Numbered from the stretch's first letter, positions 44,689-54,076 are shown. The stretch: DNA of 64,000 nucleotides from Clostridiales bacterium PH28_bin88 (GCA_000987045.1 LAKY01000071.1:109632-173631); one strand, 5' to 3'. Numbers and translations are program-made. The notes: generated by a model from the letters alone, not told the origin.

Positions 44689-45726
44689 ATGCTTTTTGCG
44701 CGAGATTTAGGGATAGACCTGGGTACGGCAAATACCCTGGTGCACGCCAGGGGGAAAGGCATCGTGCTGCAGGAACCGTCGGTGGTAGCCATACAGAAGG
44801 ATACCAGTACTGTACTGGCGGTGGGTGAAGAGGCCAAACAGATGATCGGCCGTACGCCGGGTAACATTGTGGCGATCAGGCCAATGAAGGACGGGGTTAT
44901 TGCCGATTTCGACGTAACCCAGAGTATGCTCCGCTATTTCATTTCCAAAGCCGGTAAAAGGGGAATTTTTGTCCGGCCGCGGGTGGTGGTCGGGGTACCT
45001 TCCGGGGTGACCGCGGTAGAGGAACGGGCAGTCCGGGAGGCTGCTCTGCAGGCGGGAGCTAAGGAGTGCTACCTGATCGAAGAACCCATGGCTGCCGCTA
45101 TCGGTGCTGGACTGCCGGTCCATGAACCCACCGGTAATATGATTGTGGATATCGGCGGTGGTACTACCGAGGTCGCGATAATCTCCCTGGGGGGGATTGT
45201 CACCAGCAAATCCATTCGCGTTGGCGGTGACGAGATGGACGACGCCATTGTCGCCCATGTCAAACGCGGCTACAACCTGATGATCGGGGAACGGACCGCC
45301 GAAGACATCAAGATGCAAATCGGTTCAGCCTGCTTCACTGGTAGCGAAGGCAAGACACGCCAGCAACTGACTTATGACGTCCGGGGACGGGACCTGGTGA
45401 GCGGCCTGCCCAAAACCGTCCAGATAAGTGCGGTGGAAGTGCAACAGGCCCTTGCCGAACCGGTGGCGGCTATTATGGACGCCATCAAGGTATGCCTGGA
45501 GAAAACCCCACCCGAACTGGCCGCGGATATCATGGACCGGGGAATTATGATGGCCGGGGGCGGTTCGATGCTGTGGGGATTGGACCGGCTGGTGAGCCAA
45601 GAAACCGGGATGCCCGTGCACATGGCGGAGGATCCCTTGTCAGCGGTGGCGGTAGGGACCGGCAAGGTCCTGGAAAACATTGACGTTTTGAAGCGAGTGC
45701 TACTTCCCTCCCGAAAAGTGGGGTAG
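44689..45726 (+). CDS. mreB: Rod-shape actin homologue MreB
   Basis: 345 residues. Actin-fold nucleotide motifs: phosphate 1 [13 protein letters not shown] (about 6-18), phosphate 2 [19 protein letters not shown] (about 152-170), adenosine motif [14 protein letters not shown] (about 288-301). Forms membrane-bound filaments that guide lateral cell-wall synthesis. First gene of mreBCD. Confidence 0.98.
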   Translation: MLFARDLGIDLGTANTLVHARGKGIVLQEPSVVAIQKDTSTVLAVGEEAKQMIGRTPGNIVAIRPMKDGVIADFDVTQSMLRYFISKAGKRGIFVRPRVVVGVPSGVTAVEERAVREAALQAGAKECYLIEEPMAAAIGAGLPVHEPTGNMIVDIGGGTTEVAIISLGGIVTSKSIRVGGDEMDDAIVAHVKRGYNLMIGERTAEDIKMQIGSACFTGSEGKTRQQLTYDVRGRDLVSGLPKTVQISAVEVQQALAEPVAAIMDAIKVCLEKTPPELAADIMDRGIMMAGGGSMLWGLDRLVSQETGMPVHMAEDPLSAVAVGTGKVLENIDVLKRVLLPSRKVG

Positions 45727-45745
45727 AACTAAGGGTGTGGTTTAG

Positions 45746-46579
45746 TTGAGCCGGCACACATTTCCGAAAATACTGCTGGCACTGCTCCTTGTCTTGGGTT
45801 TGGCCACAGGCTTGATGCGTTATACCGCACCCGGCCGGCCGGCTTTAAGCCGTGTGGAGGTTTTGGTGCGAGATACCTTAGCCCCGCTGCAAGGCGGGGT
45901 TACCCTCATTACTCGAAGAGCATCAGGGCTTATCGATAGCTGGGCTTCCTACCAGTCCATGCAACAGGAACTGGAAGCCAAGCGCCTGCAGGTGGACGAG
46001 TTGATTGCTGAGAATAGTCGTCTGCAGGAATATCGCCTGGAGAATGCCCGGTTAAAAAAGCTTCTCCGCTTCGTGGAACGTTCCGAAGGCATGTCAACCC
46101 TGCTGCCGGCCCAGGTTATCGGTCGGGACCCGGACAACTGGTACCACACCCTGATTATCAACGTGGGAAAGGCTGAAGGGATTACGCCGGACATGGCGGT
46201 AATCACGCACCAGGGCTTGGTGGGGCGTGTGGTGGCGGTTACCACCCATACCTCCGAAGTGCTTACTATCATGGACCAGGACGGAGCTGTGGGCGCCCTG
46301 GTACAGGATTCGCGTTTCCCGGGGGTGGTCGAGGGACTGCCGGGGGGCAATGGTCTCCAAATGATTCACCTCCCCCATGACGCACCGGTCCAAAAAAACC
46401 AAGTGATTATCACGTCCGGCTTGGGGGGGCTTTTCCCCAAAGGACTCAGGATTGGCTACGTGACCGATGTGCTTCTCGATCCCAGTGCGCTGATTAAAAA
46501 AGCAATGGTCAAACCTTTTGTGGACTTCGACCGCCTGGAAGAAGTGCTGGTTATTCTGGACAAGGGTGAGGAGGAATAA
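45746..46579 (+). CDS. mreC: Rod-shape-determining protein MreC
   Basis: 277 residues from TTG 45746. One N-terminal membrane helix (about 7-24), a coiled coil (about 68-115; QELEAKRLQVDELIAENSRLQEYRLENARL) and the extracellular beta domain (about 120-270; VIGRDPDNWYHTLIINVGKAEG, HQGLVGRV, SGLGGLFPKGLRIG). Links MreB filaments to wall synthases outside the membrane. Confidence 0.95.
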   Translation: MSRHTFPKILLALLLVLGLATGLMRYTAPGRPALSRVEVLVRDTLAPLQGGVTLITRRASGLIDSWASYQSMQQELEAKRLQVDELIAENSRLQEYRLENARLKKLLRFVERSEGMSTLLPAQVIGRDPDNWYHTLIINVGKAEGITPDMAVITHQGLVGRVVAVTTHTSEVLTIMDQDGAVGALVQDSRFPGVVEGLPGGNGLQMIHLPHDAPVQKNQVIITSGLGGLFPKGLRIGYVTDVLLDPSALIKKAMVKPFVDFDRLEEVLVILDKGEEE

Positions 46580-46582
46580 ACC

Positions 46583-47104
46583 TTGCAGGTATTGGTCTGG
46601 GCCGCTGTGCTGGTAAGTTCCTTACTCATGGAATCCACGTTGCTGGACAGGATGAAGTTGATGGGGGTAAAGCCTGATCTACTGCTGGTGGCGGTTGTGT
46701 TGTTTGCCCTTGCCCGGGGCGCGAGACCCGCCGCTCGTTTGGGATTTGTTTTCGGCCTGTCGGAGGACCTGCTGATCGGAAAGTATATTGGTTTGAATGC
46801 CCTGAGTAAAGCCTCTATCGGCTACCTGGTCGGTTTGGGAGAAAACCGGTTATACAAGGACAACCCGCTTATTCCGGTAGCGGGATTGTTTACCGGGACC
46901 ATCGTTTACGAGGTGATCTACCTGGTCCTGGGTGGGTTGGGAGGCATGCACACAGAACCCGAGGGTTTCTTGAGGGTGGTTTTACCGGCTGCCATGTACA
47001 ATAGCCTCGTGGCTCTCATCTTATACCCCCGTTTTCGTAGGCAGGTAAGCGGAGCGTGGTTGAGGGTGCCGGGGAACCCAGACCCCAGGCGCCTGCGTCG
47101 ATAA
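46583..47104 (+). CDS. mreD: Rod-shape-determining protein MreD
   Basis: 173 residues from TTG 46583, three bases after the mreC stop. Four to five hydrophobic segments; GFVFGLSEDLLIGKYIGLNALS (about 54-75) matches the MreD signature region. Polytopic membrane partner of MreC. A family A palindrome begins at its stop codon. Confidence 0.9.
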   Translation: MQVLVWAAVLVSSLLMESTLLDRMKLMGVKPDLLLVAVVLFALARGARPAARLGFVFGLSEDLLIGKYIGLNALSKASIGYLVGLGENRLYKDNPLIPVAGLFTGTIVYEVIYLVLGGLGGMHTEPEGFLRVVLPAAMYNSLVALILYPRFRRQVSGAWLRVPGNPDPRRLRR

Positions 47105-47212
47105 ACAAGAAGCCGGTGGCAAGATGCAAGAGGCAAGATTGGTTGTTGGAATTGGCCGAGCCAATTCCCTAATCTATTCCTGCTTCCTGCTTCCTGCCTC
47201 TTGCCTCCTGTT
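47105..47212 (+). repeat. Family A palindromic repeat, copy 2
   Basis: Begins right after the mreD stop. Left arm of CAAGAAGCC / GCAAGATGCAAGAGGCAAGA units, central palindrome GGAATTGGC-CGA-GCCAATTCC, right arm of CTGCTTCCTGCCTCTTGC units. Confidence 0.8.
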
Positions 47213-47297
47213 TCTGACAGCGCTTCAATTACTCTTGGGCATTAGATAATGCCAGGTCAAGTTGTTTCGGTTCTTCAGGGAGATGGAGTGAGGCAAA

Positions 47298-49535
47298 ATG
47301 GAGAAAGCGGCTGAACAAAAGAAACGGTTGGAAAAGAAGTTGGGTATTTACCTCGTAATTGTGACAGCCATCATCATCAGCCTGCTGTCTCGCCTGTTTT
47401 ACCTGCAGGTGGTAAGCGCCGCCGAGTTTCAATCTCAGTCCAAGAAAAACCGGATTCGTGAGGTCACCATGGAAGCCAGGCGAGGAGACATCATGGACCG
47501 GAAGGGGCAGGTGCTGGCTACCAGCAAACCGGTTTTTACCATCTCGATCAGTAACGTTGGACTGAAAGACCAGGACGAAGTGATCCAGCGACTGGTCGAG
47601 GTGCTGGCTGATCCCGAAATTACGGCGGAAGTAATCAAAGAGAAGATGAAACTCAACCCTCGCCGCTACGTGCCTGTAGAAATAAAAAGTCTTCCGTGGA
47701 GTGAAGAGGCGATGGTGCTGGTTTCCCGCATCCAGGAACACCGGAGGGAGTTGCCCGGAGTATTGATCCAGGAATCTCCCATGAGGTATTACCCCAACGA
47801 TAATTTAGCCGGTCACCTGCTGGGGTTTGTAGGCCAAATCACCGAAAGGGAATTAGAGCAGTACAGCCAATATGGTTACCTGCTTACTGACAAGATTGGC
47901 AAAACCGGGGTTGAACGTTCTTTTGAACTTTCGTTTAAGGATGAAAAAGAGAACGGCCTGCGAGGTCAGAAAGGGTTTGCCCAGGTGGAGGTGAATGCTA
48001 AAAACCGCCTTGTTGGTGAGCTTGCGACGATACCTCCCCTGCCGGGTAATAATGTGGTGCTCACCCTGGACGCAGACCTGCAAAGGACCATGGATGCCGC
48101 CATGGACCAGGTGATTGCCGAGGTTAAGAAAACCAACCCCAAGGCCGGCGCCGGCGCCGGCGTAGTGCTGGACGTACGCACGGGAGCCATCCTGGCTATG
48201 GTCAGCAAACCTGACCTCAACCCTAATGATTTCGTGGACGGGTCTTTTAGGAGTAAAGCTGATTACTATAACGATGATCAACTAAATCCCAGCCTCAACC
48301 GGGCGATTCAGGGGGTGTACCCCCCGGGTTCCACTTTCAAGATGATTACGGGGATGGCCGCGCTGGAATCCGGCAGGATTAAACCTACCGACACCATCAC
48401 TTGTACTGGGAAGTATTGGAAACCCGGTGGGATTGTTTGTACCAAAGCTCACGGCACTGTCGATTTTTTCCGGGCGGTTGCCGTGTCCTGTAACACCTAC
48501 TTCCAGTGGGCGGGAGAAATGGTGGGGATCGACAATATTACCAAAGTGGCCCGGGAGTTTGGCCTCGGGGAAAAAACCGGCCTGAGTGACCTGGGCGGCG
48601 AGGCAGAGGGCGTGGTTCCCTCGCGGGAGCGGAAGCAACAAATTGGTGAAATCCTGGTAAACCGGCAGTATGAAGCCAAGTGGGTGGAACTGGAATCCCG
48701 TTATGCCGAACTGGTCACCAAAGCCGCTACCGAGCAGGAAAAGGCGGCTTTGAGCAAAAAAAAGGAACAGGAACGGCGCCTGCTGGAGGCCCGCTATAAG
48801 ATTGATCTGGATTGGGCGACGAACTGGAAACCTTATGAAACCTACAACACGTCTATCGGGCAAGGAGACAACAACTACACCATCCTGCAATTGGCCAATT
48901 ATGTAGCCACCATCGCCAACGGAGGAACCCGTTACCGGCCGTACCTGGTGGGCAGGATTGTTTCCCCTGACGGGCGGGTGCTTCGTGAGTTCCAGCCCGA
49001 GGTGGTGACAAAGGTATCGGTATCCCCTGAAACCATCGCCTACGCCCGTCGAGGTATGCGGGCGGTAACCGAACCGGGAGGCACCGCTGTCTCACCCTTT
49101 AGGCACTTTCCCTCGACTATCCCGGTGGCGGCAAAAACCGGTACCGCCCAGACCGGGAGAAAGGGAGACGACAAAAACAAGGACTTTTTCGGGTTGTTTG
49201 TGGCTTTTGCCCCTGCCGACAACCCACAGATTGCCTTTGCCGGGGTGATCGAATACGCCCAGAGCGGTGGCGGTTCGGCCGGTAAAGTAGCCCAGGCGGT
49301 GTTCGAGCAGTACTTTGGCCTCGAGCCTAAACCCCTCTACGGGACAGGATCTGCCACGCCTGCCGCCAATGCCCCGGAAGTCCCCGCTTCCCAACCAAGC
49401 TCCGGCGGTCTTCCGGGACAAGCAAACAGACCACCTGCACCGCCCCCGACCGCAGGCCCGGTAATAGGGGCGCCTGAGATAACGGAGGTTCCTGAGGAGA
49501 ATACACCCTTAGAAGGGGAGCAATTGAGCCAGTAG
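47298..49535 (+). CDS. mrdA: Penicillin-binding protein 2 (elongation transpeptidase)
   Basis: 745 residues. N-terminal membrane helix (about 16-38), dimerisation domain (VTMEARRGDIMDRKGQVLA, about 55-73; RYYPNDNLAGHLLGFVG) and transpeptidase domain with S345-TFK (SxxK), SCN (about 396-398) and KTGTAQ (about 613-618). A helical insertion rich in Lys and Glu (about 452-510) separates GVVPSRERK from the YNTSIGQGDN region. C-terminal 60 residues are Pro/Ala-rich. Cross-links peptidoglycan during elongation with RodA. Ends in a strong terminator. Confidence 0.95.
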   Translation: MEKAAEQKKRLEKKLGIYLVIVTAIIISLLSRLFYLQVVSAAEFQSQSKKNRIREVTMEARRGDIMDRKGQVLATSKPVFTISISNVGLKDQDEVIQRLVEVLADPEITAEVIKEKMKLNPRRYVPVEIKSLPWSEEAMVLVSRIQEHRRELPGVLIQESPMRYYPNDNLAGHLLGFVGQITERELEQYSQYGYLLTDKIGKTGVERSFELSFKDEKENGLRGQKGFAQVEVNAKNRLVGELATIPPLPGNNVVLTLDADLQRTMDAAMDQVIAEVKKTNPKAGAGAGVVLDVRTGAILAMVSKPDLNPNDFVDGSFRSKADYYNDDQLNPSLNRAIQGVYPPGSTFKMITGMAALESGRIKPTDTITCTGKYWKPGGIVCTKAHGTVDFFRAVAVSCNTYFQWAGEMVGIDNITKVAREFGLGEKTGLSDLGGEAEGVVPSRERKQQIGEILVNRQYEAKWVELESRYAELVTKAATEQEKAALSKKKEQERRLLEARYKIDLDWATNWKPYETYNTSIGQGDNNYTILQLANYVATIANGGTRYRPYLVGRIVSPDGRVLREFQPEVVTKVSVSPETIAYARRGMRAVTEPGGTAVSPFRHFPSTIPVAAKTGTAQTGRKGDDKNKDFFGLFVAFAPADNPQIAFAGVIEYAQSGGGSAGKVAQAVFEQYFGLEPKPLYGTGSATPAANAPEVPASQPSSGGLPGQANRPPAPPPTAGPVIGAPEITEVPEENTPLEGEQLSQ

Positions 49536-49556
49536 AGAAATGTTATATATTGATGG

Positions 49557-49589
49557 AAAAACGAGGAAAAAAGCTCCTCGTTTTTTTTT
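49557..49589 (+). terminator. Terminator after mrdA
   Basis: AAAACGAGGA / TCCTCGTTTT stem-type hairpin with nine T residues. Confidence 0.92.
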
Positions 49590-49767
49590 CTGCGAGCAGG
49601 ATTTGGCATAAGCAACGTAGAACCTTTTGATAGCAAAATACCCCATTTTTAGTCCTGAATCACGGCCTTTTTCCCGTAAGGAAATTGTGCGTGCATGAAT
49701 TTTGTTAGATGATTTTCAAGTTTTCTTTACACTGTGGCGTACCGGCCGATCCCCGGGAGGAGATGAC

Positions 49768-50325
49768 ATGAAATCACCACACCTTGACGACCAGCGCCCG
49801 CGGCAGGTACAGCGTATGGACTCCCCGGCGACGCACTCACCTTCGGTTCCCGTCAGCGGAATTAAGGGCCAAGTCCCGGGCCAAGAAAAAATAGAAAAGA
49901 CCGGCCACGGCGGTCTTAATGAAGAACGTTCTGGAAGAGGCGCCGGGGATGGCCCCAATCCCGCGGTAGATTATAGGACTGTACTGATCCAGCGCACCAT
50001 CCGCTCCGGGCAGAGCGTCCATTACCCGGGGAATATTGTAATCATGGGAGACGTAAACCCCGGGGCGGAACTGGTGGCGGGGGGCAATATTGTGGTGATG
50101 GGGCACCTGCGGGGAGTAGCTCATGCCGGGGCTTCGGGAAATGAAAATGCGGTGGTGGCGGCCTTTCGCCTGCATCCCACCCAACTCCGTATAGCCAACC
50201 ACATCACCCGCGCGCCCGACGGGGAGGAAATCAAGCCGGATCAACCGGAGGTCGCGCGGATTGTGAACGGTATGGTCGTGATTGAAAAATACCAGTCCAA
50301 TTCTGTACGATACCCAACCTTTTAA
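49768..50325 (+). CDS. minC: Septum-site determining protein MinC, lacking the usual N-terminal domain
   Basis: 185 residues from ATG 49768 behind GGAGGAG. The C-terminal beta-helix domain is clear (about 70-180; TVLIQRTIRSGQSVHYPGNIVIMGDVNPGAELVAGGNIVVMGHLRGVAHAG split over residues 70-120, ALIADNHITRAPD-like end). The first 65 residues are low-complexity, polar and Pro/Gly-rich instead of the folded MinC-N domain that blocks FtsZ polymerisation. The protein can still bind MinD; how it would act on FtsZ is unclear. Followed by minD and minE. Confidence 0.85.
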   Translation: MKSPHLDDQRPRQVQRMDSPATHSPSVPVSGIKGQVPGQEKIEKTGHGGLNEERSGRGAGDGPNPAVDYRTVLIQRTIRSGQSVHYPGNIVIMGDVNPGAELVAGGNIVVMGHLRGVAHAGASGNENAVVAAFRLHPTQLRIANHITRAPDGEEIKPDQPEVARIVNGMVVIEKYQSNSVRYPTF

Positions 50326-50395
50326 TCAAAATGAGCGTTCGAAGGAAATTTTCGAACATTTTTTAGAGCGAATTTAATTCCGGCATAGAGGAGGA

Positions 50396-51196
50396 ATGGC
50401 TATGGGAGAAGTGATCGTGGTTACCTCGGGTAAAGGGGGAGTTGGGAAGACCACTACCACTGCCAACATCGGGACCGGCCTGGCGTTGATGGGGAAGAAG
50501 GTAGTGCTGGTGGACACCGATATCGGCCTCAGAAACTTGGACGTGGTGATGGGTTTAGAAAATCGCATAGTATATGACATTGTGGACGTGACCAATGGGA
50601 ACTGCCGTCTAAAGCAAGCGCTGATTAAGGACAAGCGGTTCGAAGAATTGTTCCTCCTCCCCGCGGCACAGACCAAGGACAAGACAGCGGTAACCACCCA
50701 GCAGATGGTGGAACTGACCCAGCATCTAAAAGAAGAATTTGAGTATGTGATTATCGATTGCCCGGCGGGAATCGAACAGGGGTTTAAAAATGCCATCGCC
50801 GGGGCGGAGAAAGCCATTGTTGTCACTACCCCCGAGGTGGCTGCAGTCAGAGATGCGGATCGGGTAATTGGTCTCCTGGAGGCTCAGGAACTTCGGGACC
50901 CAAAGTTGATTATCAACCGTATTCGCCCTGTCATGGTCAAAAAAGGCGACATGATGGACATAGACGATATGATCGACATCCTTGCCATTGACCTGTTAGG
51001 AGTGGTGCCGGAGGATGAGTTTATCGTGGTCTCCACCAATAGAGGCGAACCTGCGGTGCTTGATAAGAATTCCAAGGCGGGAGAAGCATACCGCAATATT
51101 GCCCGTCGAGTTGTCGGTGAGAACGTACCGCTCATGGACCTGGAGAACAACGAAGGGTTGATGGGAAAGCTGCGTAAACTCATCGGAATGCGCTAA
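50396..51196 (+). CDS. minD: Septum-site determining ATPase MinD
   Basis: 266 residues from ATG 50396 behind GAGGAGGA (ATG 50402 is an in-frame alternative). Deviant Walker A SGKGGVGKTTTTANIG (about 11-26), switch DTDIGLRNLDVVMG (about 41-54), DCPAGIEQG (about 121-129) and a C-terminal amphipathic membrane-targeting helix (GLMGKLRKLIGMR). Recruits MinC to the membrane and is released by MinE. Confidence 0.97.
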   Translation: MAMGEVIVVTSGKGGVGKTTTTANIGTGLALMGKKVVLVDTDIGLRNLDVVMGLENRIVYDIVDVTNGNCRLKQALIKDKRFEELFLLPAAQTKDKTAVTTQQMVELTQHLKEEFEYVIIDCPAGIEQGFKNAIAGAEKAIVVTTPEVAAVRDADRVIGLLEAQELRDPKLIINRIRPVMVKKGDMMDIDDMIDILAIDLLGVVPEDEFIVVSTNRGEPAVLDKNSKAGEAYRNIARRVVGENVPLMDLENNEGLMGKLRKLIGMR

Positions 51197-51225
51197 CAGC
51201 GATGGTGAGAGAGGGGGCGAATGGC

Positions 51226-51498
51226 TTGTTAGAGTTTTTGCAACGGGCATTCGGTAAGGAACCTGTATCGAGCAAGATGGTGGCCAAGGAGAGACTACGC
51301 CTGGTGCTGGTGCATGATAGGGCCGGAATGTCGCCCAAACTGTTGGAAGCGCTGAAGGAAGACCTGATCCGTGTGATTTCCGAATACATGGAGATTGACC
51401 AGAACGGTTTAGAGGTGAACTTAAGTAACGAATCCGAGTCGGTGGCTCTGGTAGCCAACATCCCGATTTTAAGAGTAAAGAGGGTCTTTGACAACTAA
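51226..51498 (+). CDS. minE: Cell-division topological specificity factor MinE
   Basis: About 90 residues from TTG 51226, which has GAGAGGGGG at the right spacing and gives the MinE-like start LLEFLQRAFGK; an ATG at 51202 would add eight residues but lacks a ribosome-binding site. KERLRLVLVHDRAGMSPKLLEALKEDLIRVISEYMEID is the MinD-binding and dimer region (roughly 22-60). Stimulates MinD ATPase and makes the Min system oscillate. Followed by a terminator. Confidence 0.9.
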   Translation: MLEFLQRAFGKEPVSSKMVAKERLRLVLVHDRAGMSPKLLEALKEDLIRVISEYMEIDQNGLEVNLSNESESVALVANIPILRVKRVFDN

Positions 51499-51511
51499 AG
51501 AAATCCCCTGC

Positions 51512-51531
51512 ACCCCCGGAAGGGGGTTTTT
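51512..51531 (+). terminator. Terminator after minE
   Basis: CCCCC-GGAA-GGGGG hairpin followed by TTTTT. Confidence 0.9.
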
Positions 51532-51620
51532 CTTCAGGCTTTTTACCTGCGTGGGGACACTGTATTTGTCAGTAGAACTACCGGACGCTTTATTATATAA
51601 TGGTGGAGTGAAAGCGGGGG

Positions 51621-52766
51621 ATGGACGTGGATCGCAAGCTCCTGAAAAACCTGGACATTACCTTTTTGTTTTCCCTGCTGGCCATTCTGACTATGAGCGC
51701 GGTAGTGCTGTACAGTGCTTCGGCCAGTGTGATCCCCGGAGATCCCTACTACTATTTTCGGAAACACCTGATGTGGATAGGTATCGGCCTGTTCGGGGCT
51801 TTGTTTGTGGTAACTCTTAACTACAGCCAGCTGGGCAGGATGAGCTGGTACCTTTACGGGTTAAACCTGCTGATGCTTCTGGCTGTGCTGGTCATCGGTG
51901 ATGAGGCCAAAGGTGCCCAGGCGTGGATCCGTCTGGGGCCCCTTGGCACTTTTCAGCCATCGGAATTGTCGAAGGTATTCATGATTATTTCCTTTGCCCA
52001 ATTCCTGGTGGCACGCCAGGGGAAATTGGAGCGGTTGAGGGACCTGATCCCCTGTTTCCTTTTTTTCGTCCCACCCATGCTCCTGATCCTCAAGCAGCCC
52101 GATTTGGGGACTTCGCTGGTTTTTTTGGGGATCATGTTCGGCATGATGTTGATCGGTGGGGCGAAGCCTTCGCTTTTGGCAGGAATTATCGGTTTAGGGC
52201 TTTTTTCGGTGGTGGGCGTGTTGCTTGCCCATTTCCGTTGGGGACTCCCCCTGCCGTTGGAAGAGTACCAGCTCATGCGTCTGGTGGTATTCCTGAACCC
52301 TTACAACGACGGTTTTGGTGGACGCAAGTGGGGCTATAACGTGATCCAGTCCCAGGTGGCTATCGGTTCCGGTCACCTTTGGGGACGGGGTCTTACCCAG
52401 GGCTCACAGGTACAGCTAAATTTCTTACCCGAGCACCATACTGACTTCATTTTTTCGGTGGTGGGGGAAGAGCTGGGCTTTGTGGGTGCGGCGGCACTGC
52501 TGTTGCTGTATTTTCTCCTGATCTACCGGGCTTTGCGCATTGCCCTTGAGGCCAAGGACCTCTTTGGTGCATTGCTGGTAACGGGTACCACCTCCATGAT
52601 TGTGTTTCACCTGTTGGTTAATGTCGGGATGACCATCGGCATGATGCCTATTACCGGTATCCCTTTACCATTATTCAGCTTTGGCGGTAGTAGTATGCTG
52701 GCCAATATGCTGGCTATCGGGCTGGTATTGAACGTGAACCTGCGCCGCCAAAAAATCGTCTTCTAG
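51621..52766 (+). CDS. rodA: Peptidoglycan glycosyltransferase RodA (SEDS family)
   Basis: 381 residues, ATG behind GGGGG. Ten hydrophobic segments. SEDS signatures: GAQAWIRLGPLGTFQPSEL (about 94-112), QSQVAIGSGHLWGRGLTQGSQ (about 246-266), LPEHHTDFIFSVVGEELGF (about 270-288) and GIPLPLFSFGGSSMLAN (about 348-364). Polymerises glycan strands with PBP2 during elongation. A family A palindrome begins at its stop codon. Confidence 0.97.
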   Translation: MDVDRKLLKNLDITFLFSLLAILTMSAVVLYSASASVIPGDPYYYFRKHLMWIGIGLFGALFVVTLNYSQLGRMSWYLYGLNLLMLLAVLVIGDEAKGAQAWIRLGPLGTFQPSELSKVFMIISFAQFLVARQGKLERLRDLIPCFLFFVPPMLLILKQPDLGTSLVFLGIMFGMMLIGGAKPSLLAGIIGLGLFSVVGVLLAHFRWGLPLPLEEYQLMRLVVFLNPYNDGFGGRKWGYNVIQSQVAIGSGHLWGRGLTQGSQVQLNFLPEHHTDFIFSVVGEELGFVGAAALLLLYFLLIYRALRIALEAKDLFGALLVTGTTSMIVFHLLVNVGMTIGMMPITGIPLPLFSFGGSSMLANMLAIGLVLNVNLRRQKIVF

Positions 52767-52874
52767 CAGGAAGCAAGAAGCCAGAGGCAAGATGCAAGAT
52801 TGTTTGTGGGAATTGGCTCCGCCAATTCCTTTTTCCATTCTTGTCTCCTGCTTCCTGCCTCCTGCCTCTTGCAA
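52766..52874 (+). repeat. Family A palindromic repeat, copy 3
   Basis: Starts at the last base of the rodA stop. Arms of GCAGGAAGCAAGAAGCC units and CTCCTGCTTCCTGCC units; centre GGAATTGGC-TCC-GCCAATTCC. Confidence 0.8.
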
Positions 52875-52923
52875 GGCATAGTAATGGTTTCGCAGGAGAT
52901 AATAACCGCGAGGTGATCGACCT

Positions 52924-53919
52924 TTGGACCGGCAGCAGAGAGTGGGGCTGATCCGCGAAATAGAGCAACACCTGGGTTCGCGGGTTATTTGTTACGTTAC
53001 AGGGGACCGGGAGAATGTGAACACCAGGGTGGCGCCGGATATTGTCAGGGTATTCTTTCAACACCTGGAGAAAATGGGGCATCACCCCCGTATCGACCTG
53101 TTTCTATATACGCGCGGGGGAGACGTTCTAACCCCCTGGCGGTTGGTCAACCTTATCCGTGAATACTCTCCCTACTTCGGGGTGCTGGTACCATTCCGGG
53201 CTTACAGTGCGGGTACACTGATTTGCCTGGGGGCGGACGAGATCCTCATGGGTTGCATGGGAGAACTCGGGCCTATCGATCCAAGTGTAGCAAACGCCTT
53301 CAACCCCCAGGATCCCAACAATCCTGTTGCCCGCATCCCTGTCAGTGTGGAGGATGTTTTCTCTTACCTGGCCCTGGCCCGGGAAAAGGCGGCCCTCAGG
53401 GGTGAAGCGGAACTGGTGGAGGTCTTCCGCCTGCTTACCGAGAGAGTTCACCCGCTGGCGCTGGGGAATGTACACCGCAACTACGCCCTGATCAGGTCAC
53501 TGGCCCGGAAGCTTCTGTTGCTGCGCCAAGCCTCCCAGCCCGAAGCGGTAATCCAGGAGATTATCGATAACCTGACGGAAAAACTATACGCCCATAATCA
53601 CATGATCTCCAGGCGGGAAGCATTGAAGGATGTCCGGCTCCCCGTGGTCCACCCAGCGTTAGCGGTGGAAAAAGCCATGTGGAAGTTGTATGAGGGATAT
53701 GAGAGTTATCTCAAATTACCGGACCCGTTTAATCCGGTAGCTATTCTGAAGGATCATGAACAACAGGTGGAATTTGATGTGATCGGTGGTATTATCGAGA
53801 CTTCCGAACTGGCACACGGGTTTGTATTTTCCGGTACGGTGGCCCGCACGGGTGTGAACCTTGACGGTACTCCCAAGGTGGGGGTGACCATGCTGCGGCA
53901 GACCTGGCAGCAAATCTAA
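52924..53919 (+). CDS. Clp-fold serine protease (SDH family, ClpP/SppA class)
   Basis: 331 residues from TTG 52924. The ClpP-crotonase fold is indicated by IDLFLYTRGGDVLTPWRLV (about 57-75), AYSAGTLICLGADEILMG (about 93-110; S95 likely nucleophile) and GELGPIDPS (about 113-121). No signal peptide or membrane helix, so it is probably cytosolic. Members of this family are annotated as Ser-Asp-His serine proteinases; substrates are unknown. Flanked by family A and family B palindromes. Confidence 0.8.
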   Translation: MDRQQRVGLIREIEQHLGSRVICYVTGDRENVNTRVAPDIVRVFFQHLEKMGHHPRIDLFLYTRGGDVLTPWRLVNLIREYSPYFGVLVPFRAYSAGTLICLGADEILMGCMGELGPIDPSVANAFNPQDPNNPVARIPVSVEDVFSYLALAREKAALRGEAELVEVFRLLTERVHPLALGNVHRNYALIRSLARKLLLLRQASQPEAVIQEIIDNLTEKLYAHNHMISRREALKDVRLPVVHPALAVEKAMWKLYEGYESYLKLPDPFNPVAILKDHEQQVEFDVIGGIIETSELAHGFVFSGTVARTGVNLDGTPKVGVTMLRQTWQQI

Positions 53920-54076
53920 TCGGTCGTCGGTCGTCAGGTAACAGGTAGGTTCGGTCGTCAGTCGTCAGGGAGCAGGCAGCAGGATAAAGTATCACTTTTC
54001 GTTATTCTCCCGATTCCTGTGGACCGACGACTGACGACTGAATTGACTCCCGCTGCCCGACGACTAACGACCGAAC
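53919..54076 (+). repeat. Family B palindromic repeat, copy 2 with a nested copy
   Basis: Outer arms TCGGTCGTCGGTCGTCAGG (53919-53938) and CCGACGACTAACGACCGAA (54058-54076). A full inner element (about 53950-54041) with arms TTCGGTCGTCAGTCGTCAGG and CCGACGACTGACGACTGAA lies inside and has the same GGGAGCAGGCAGC-GGATA core as copy 1. Confidence 0.8.
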
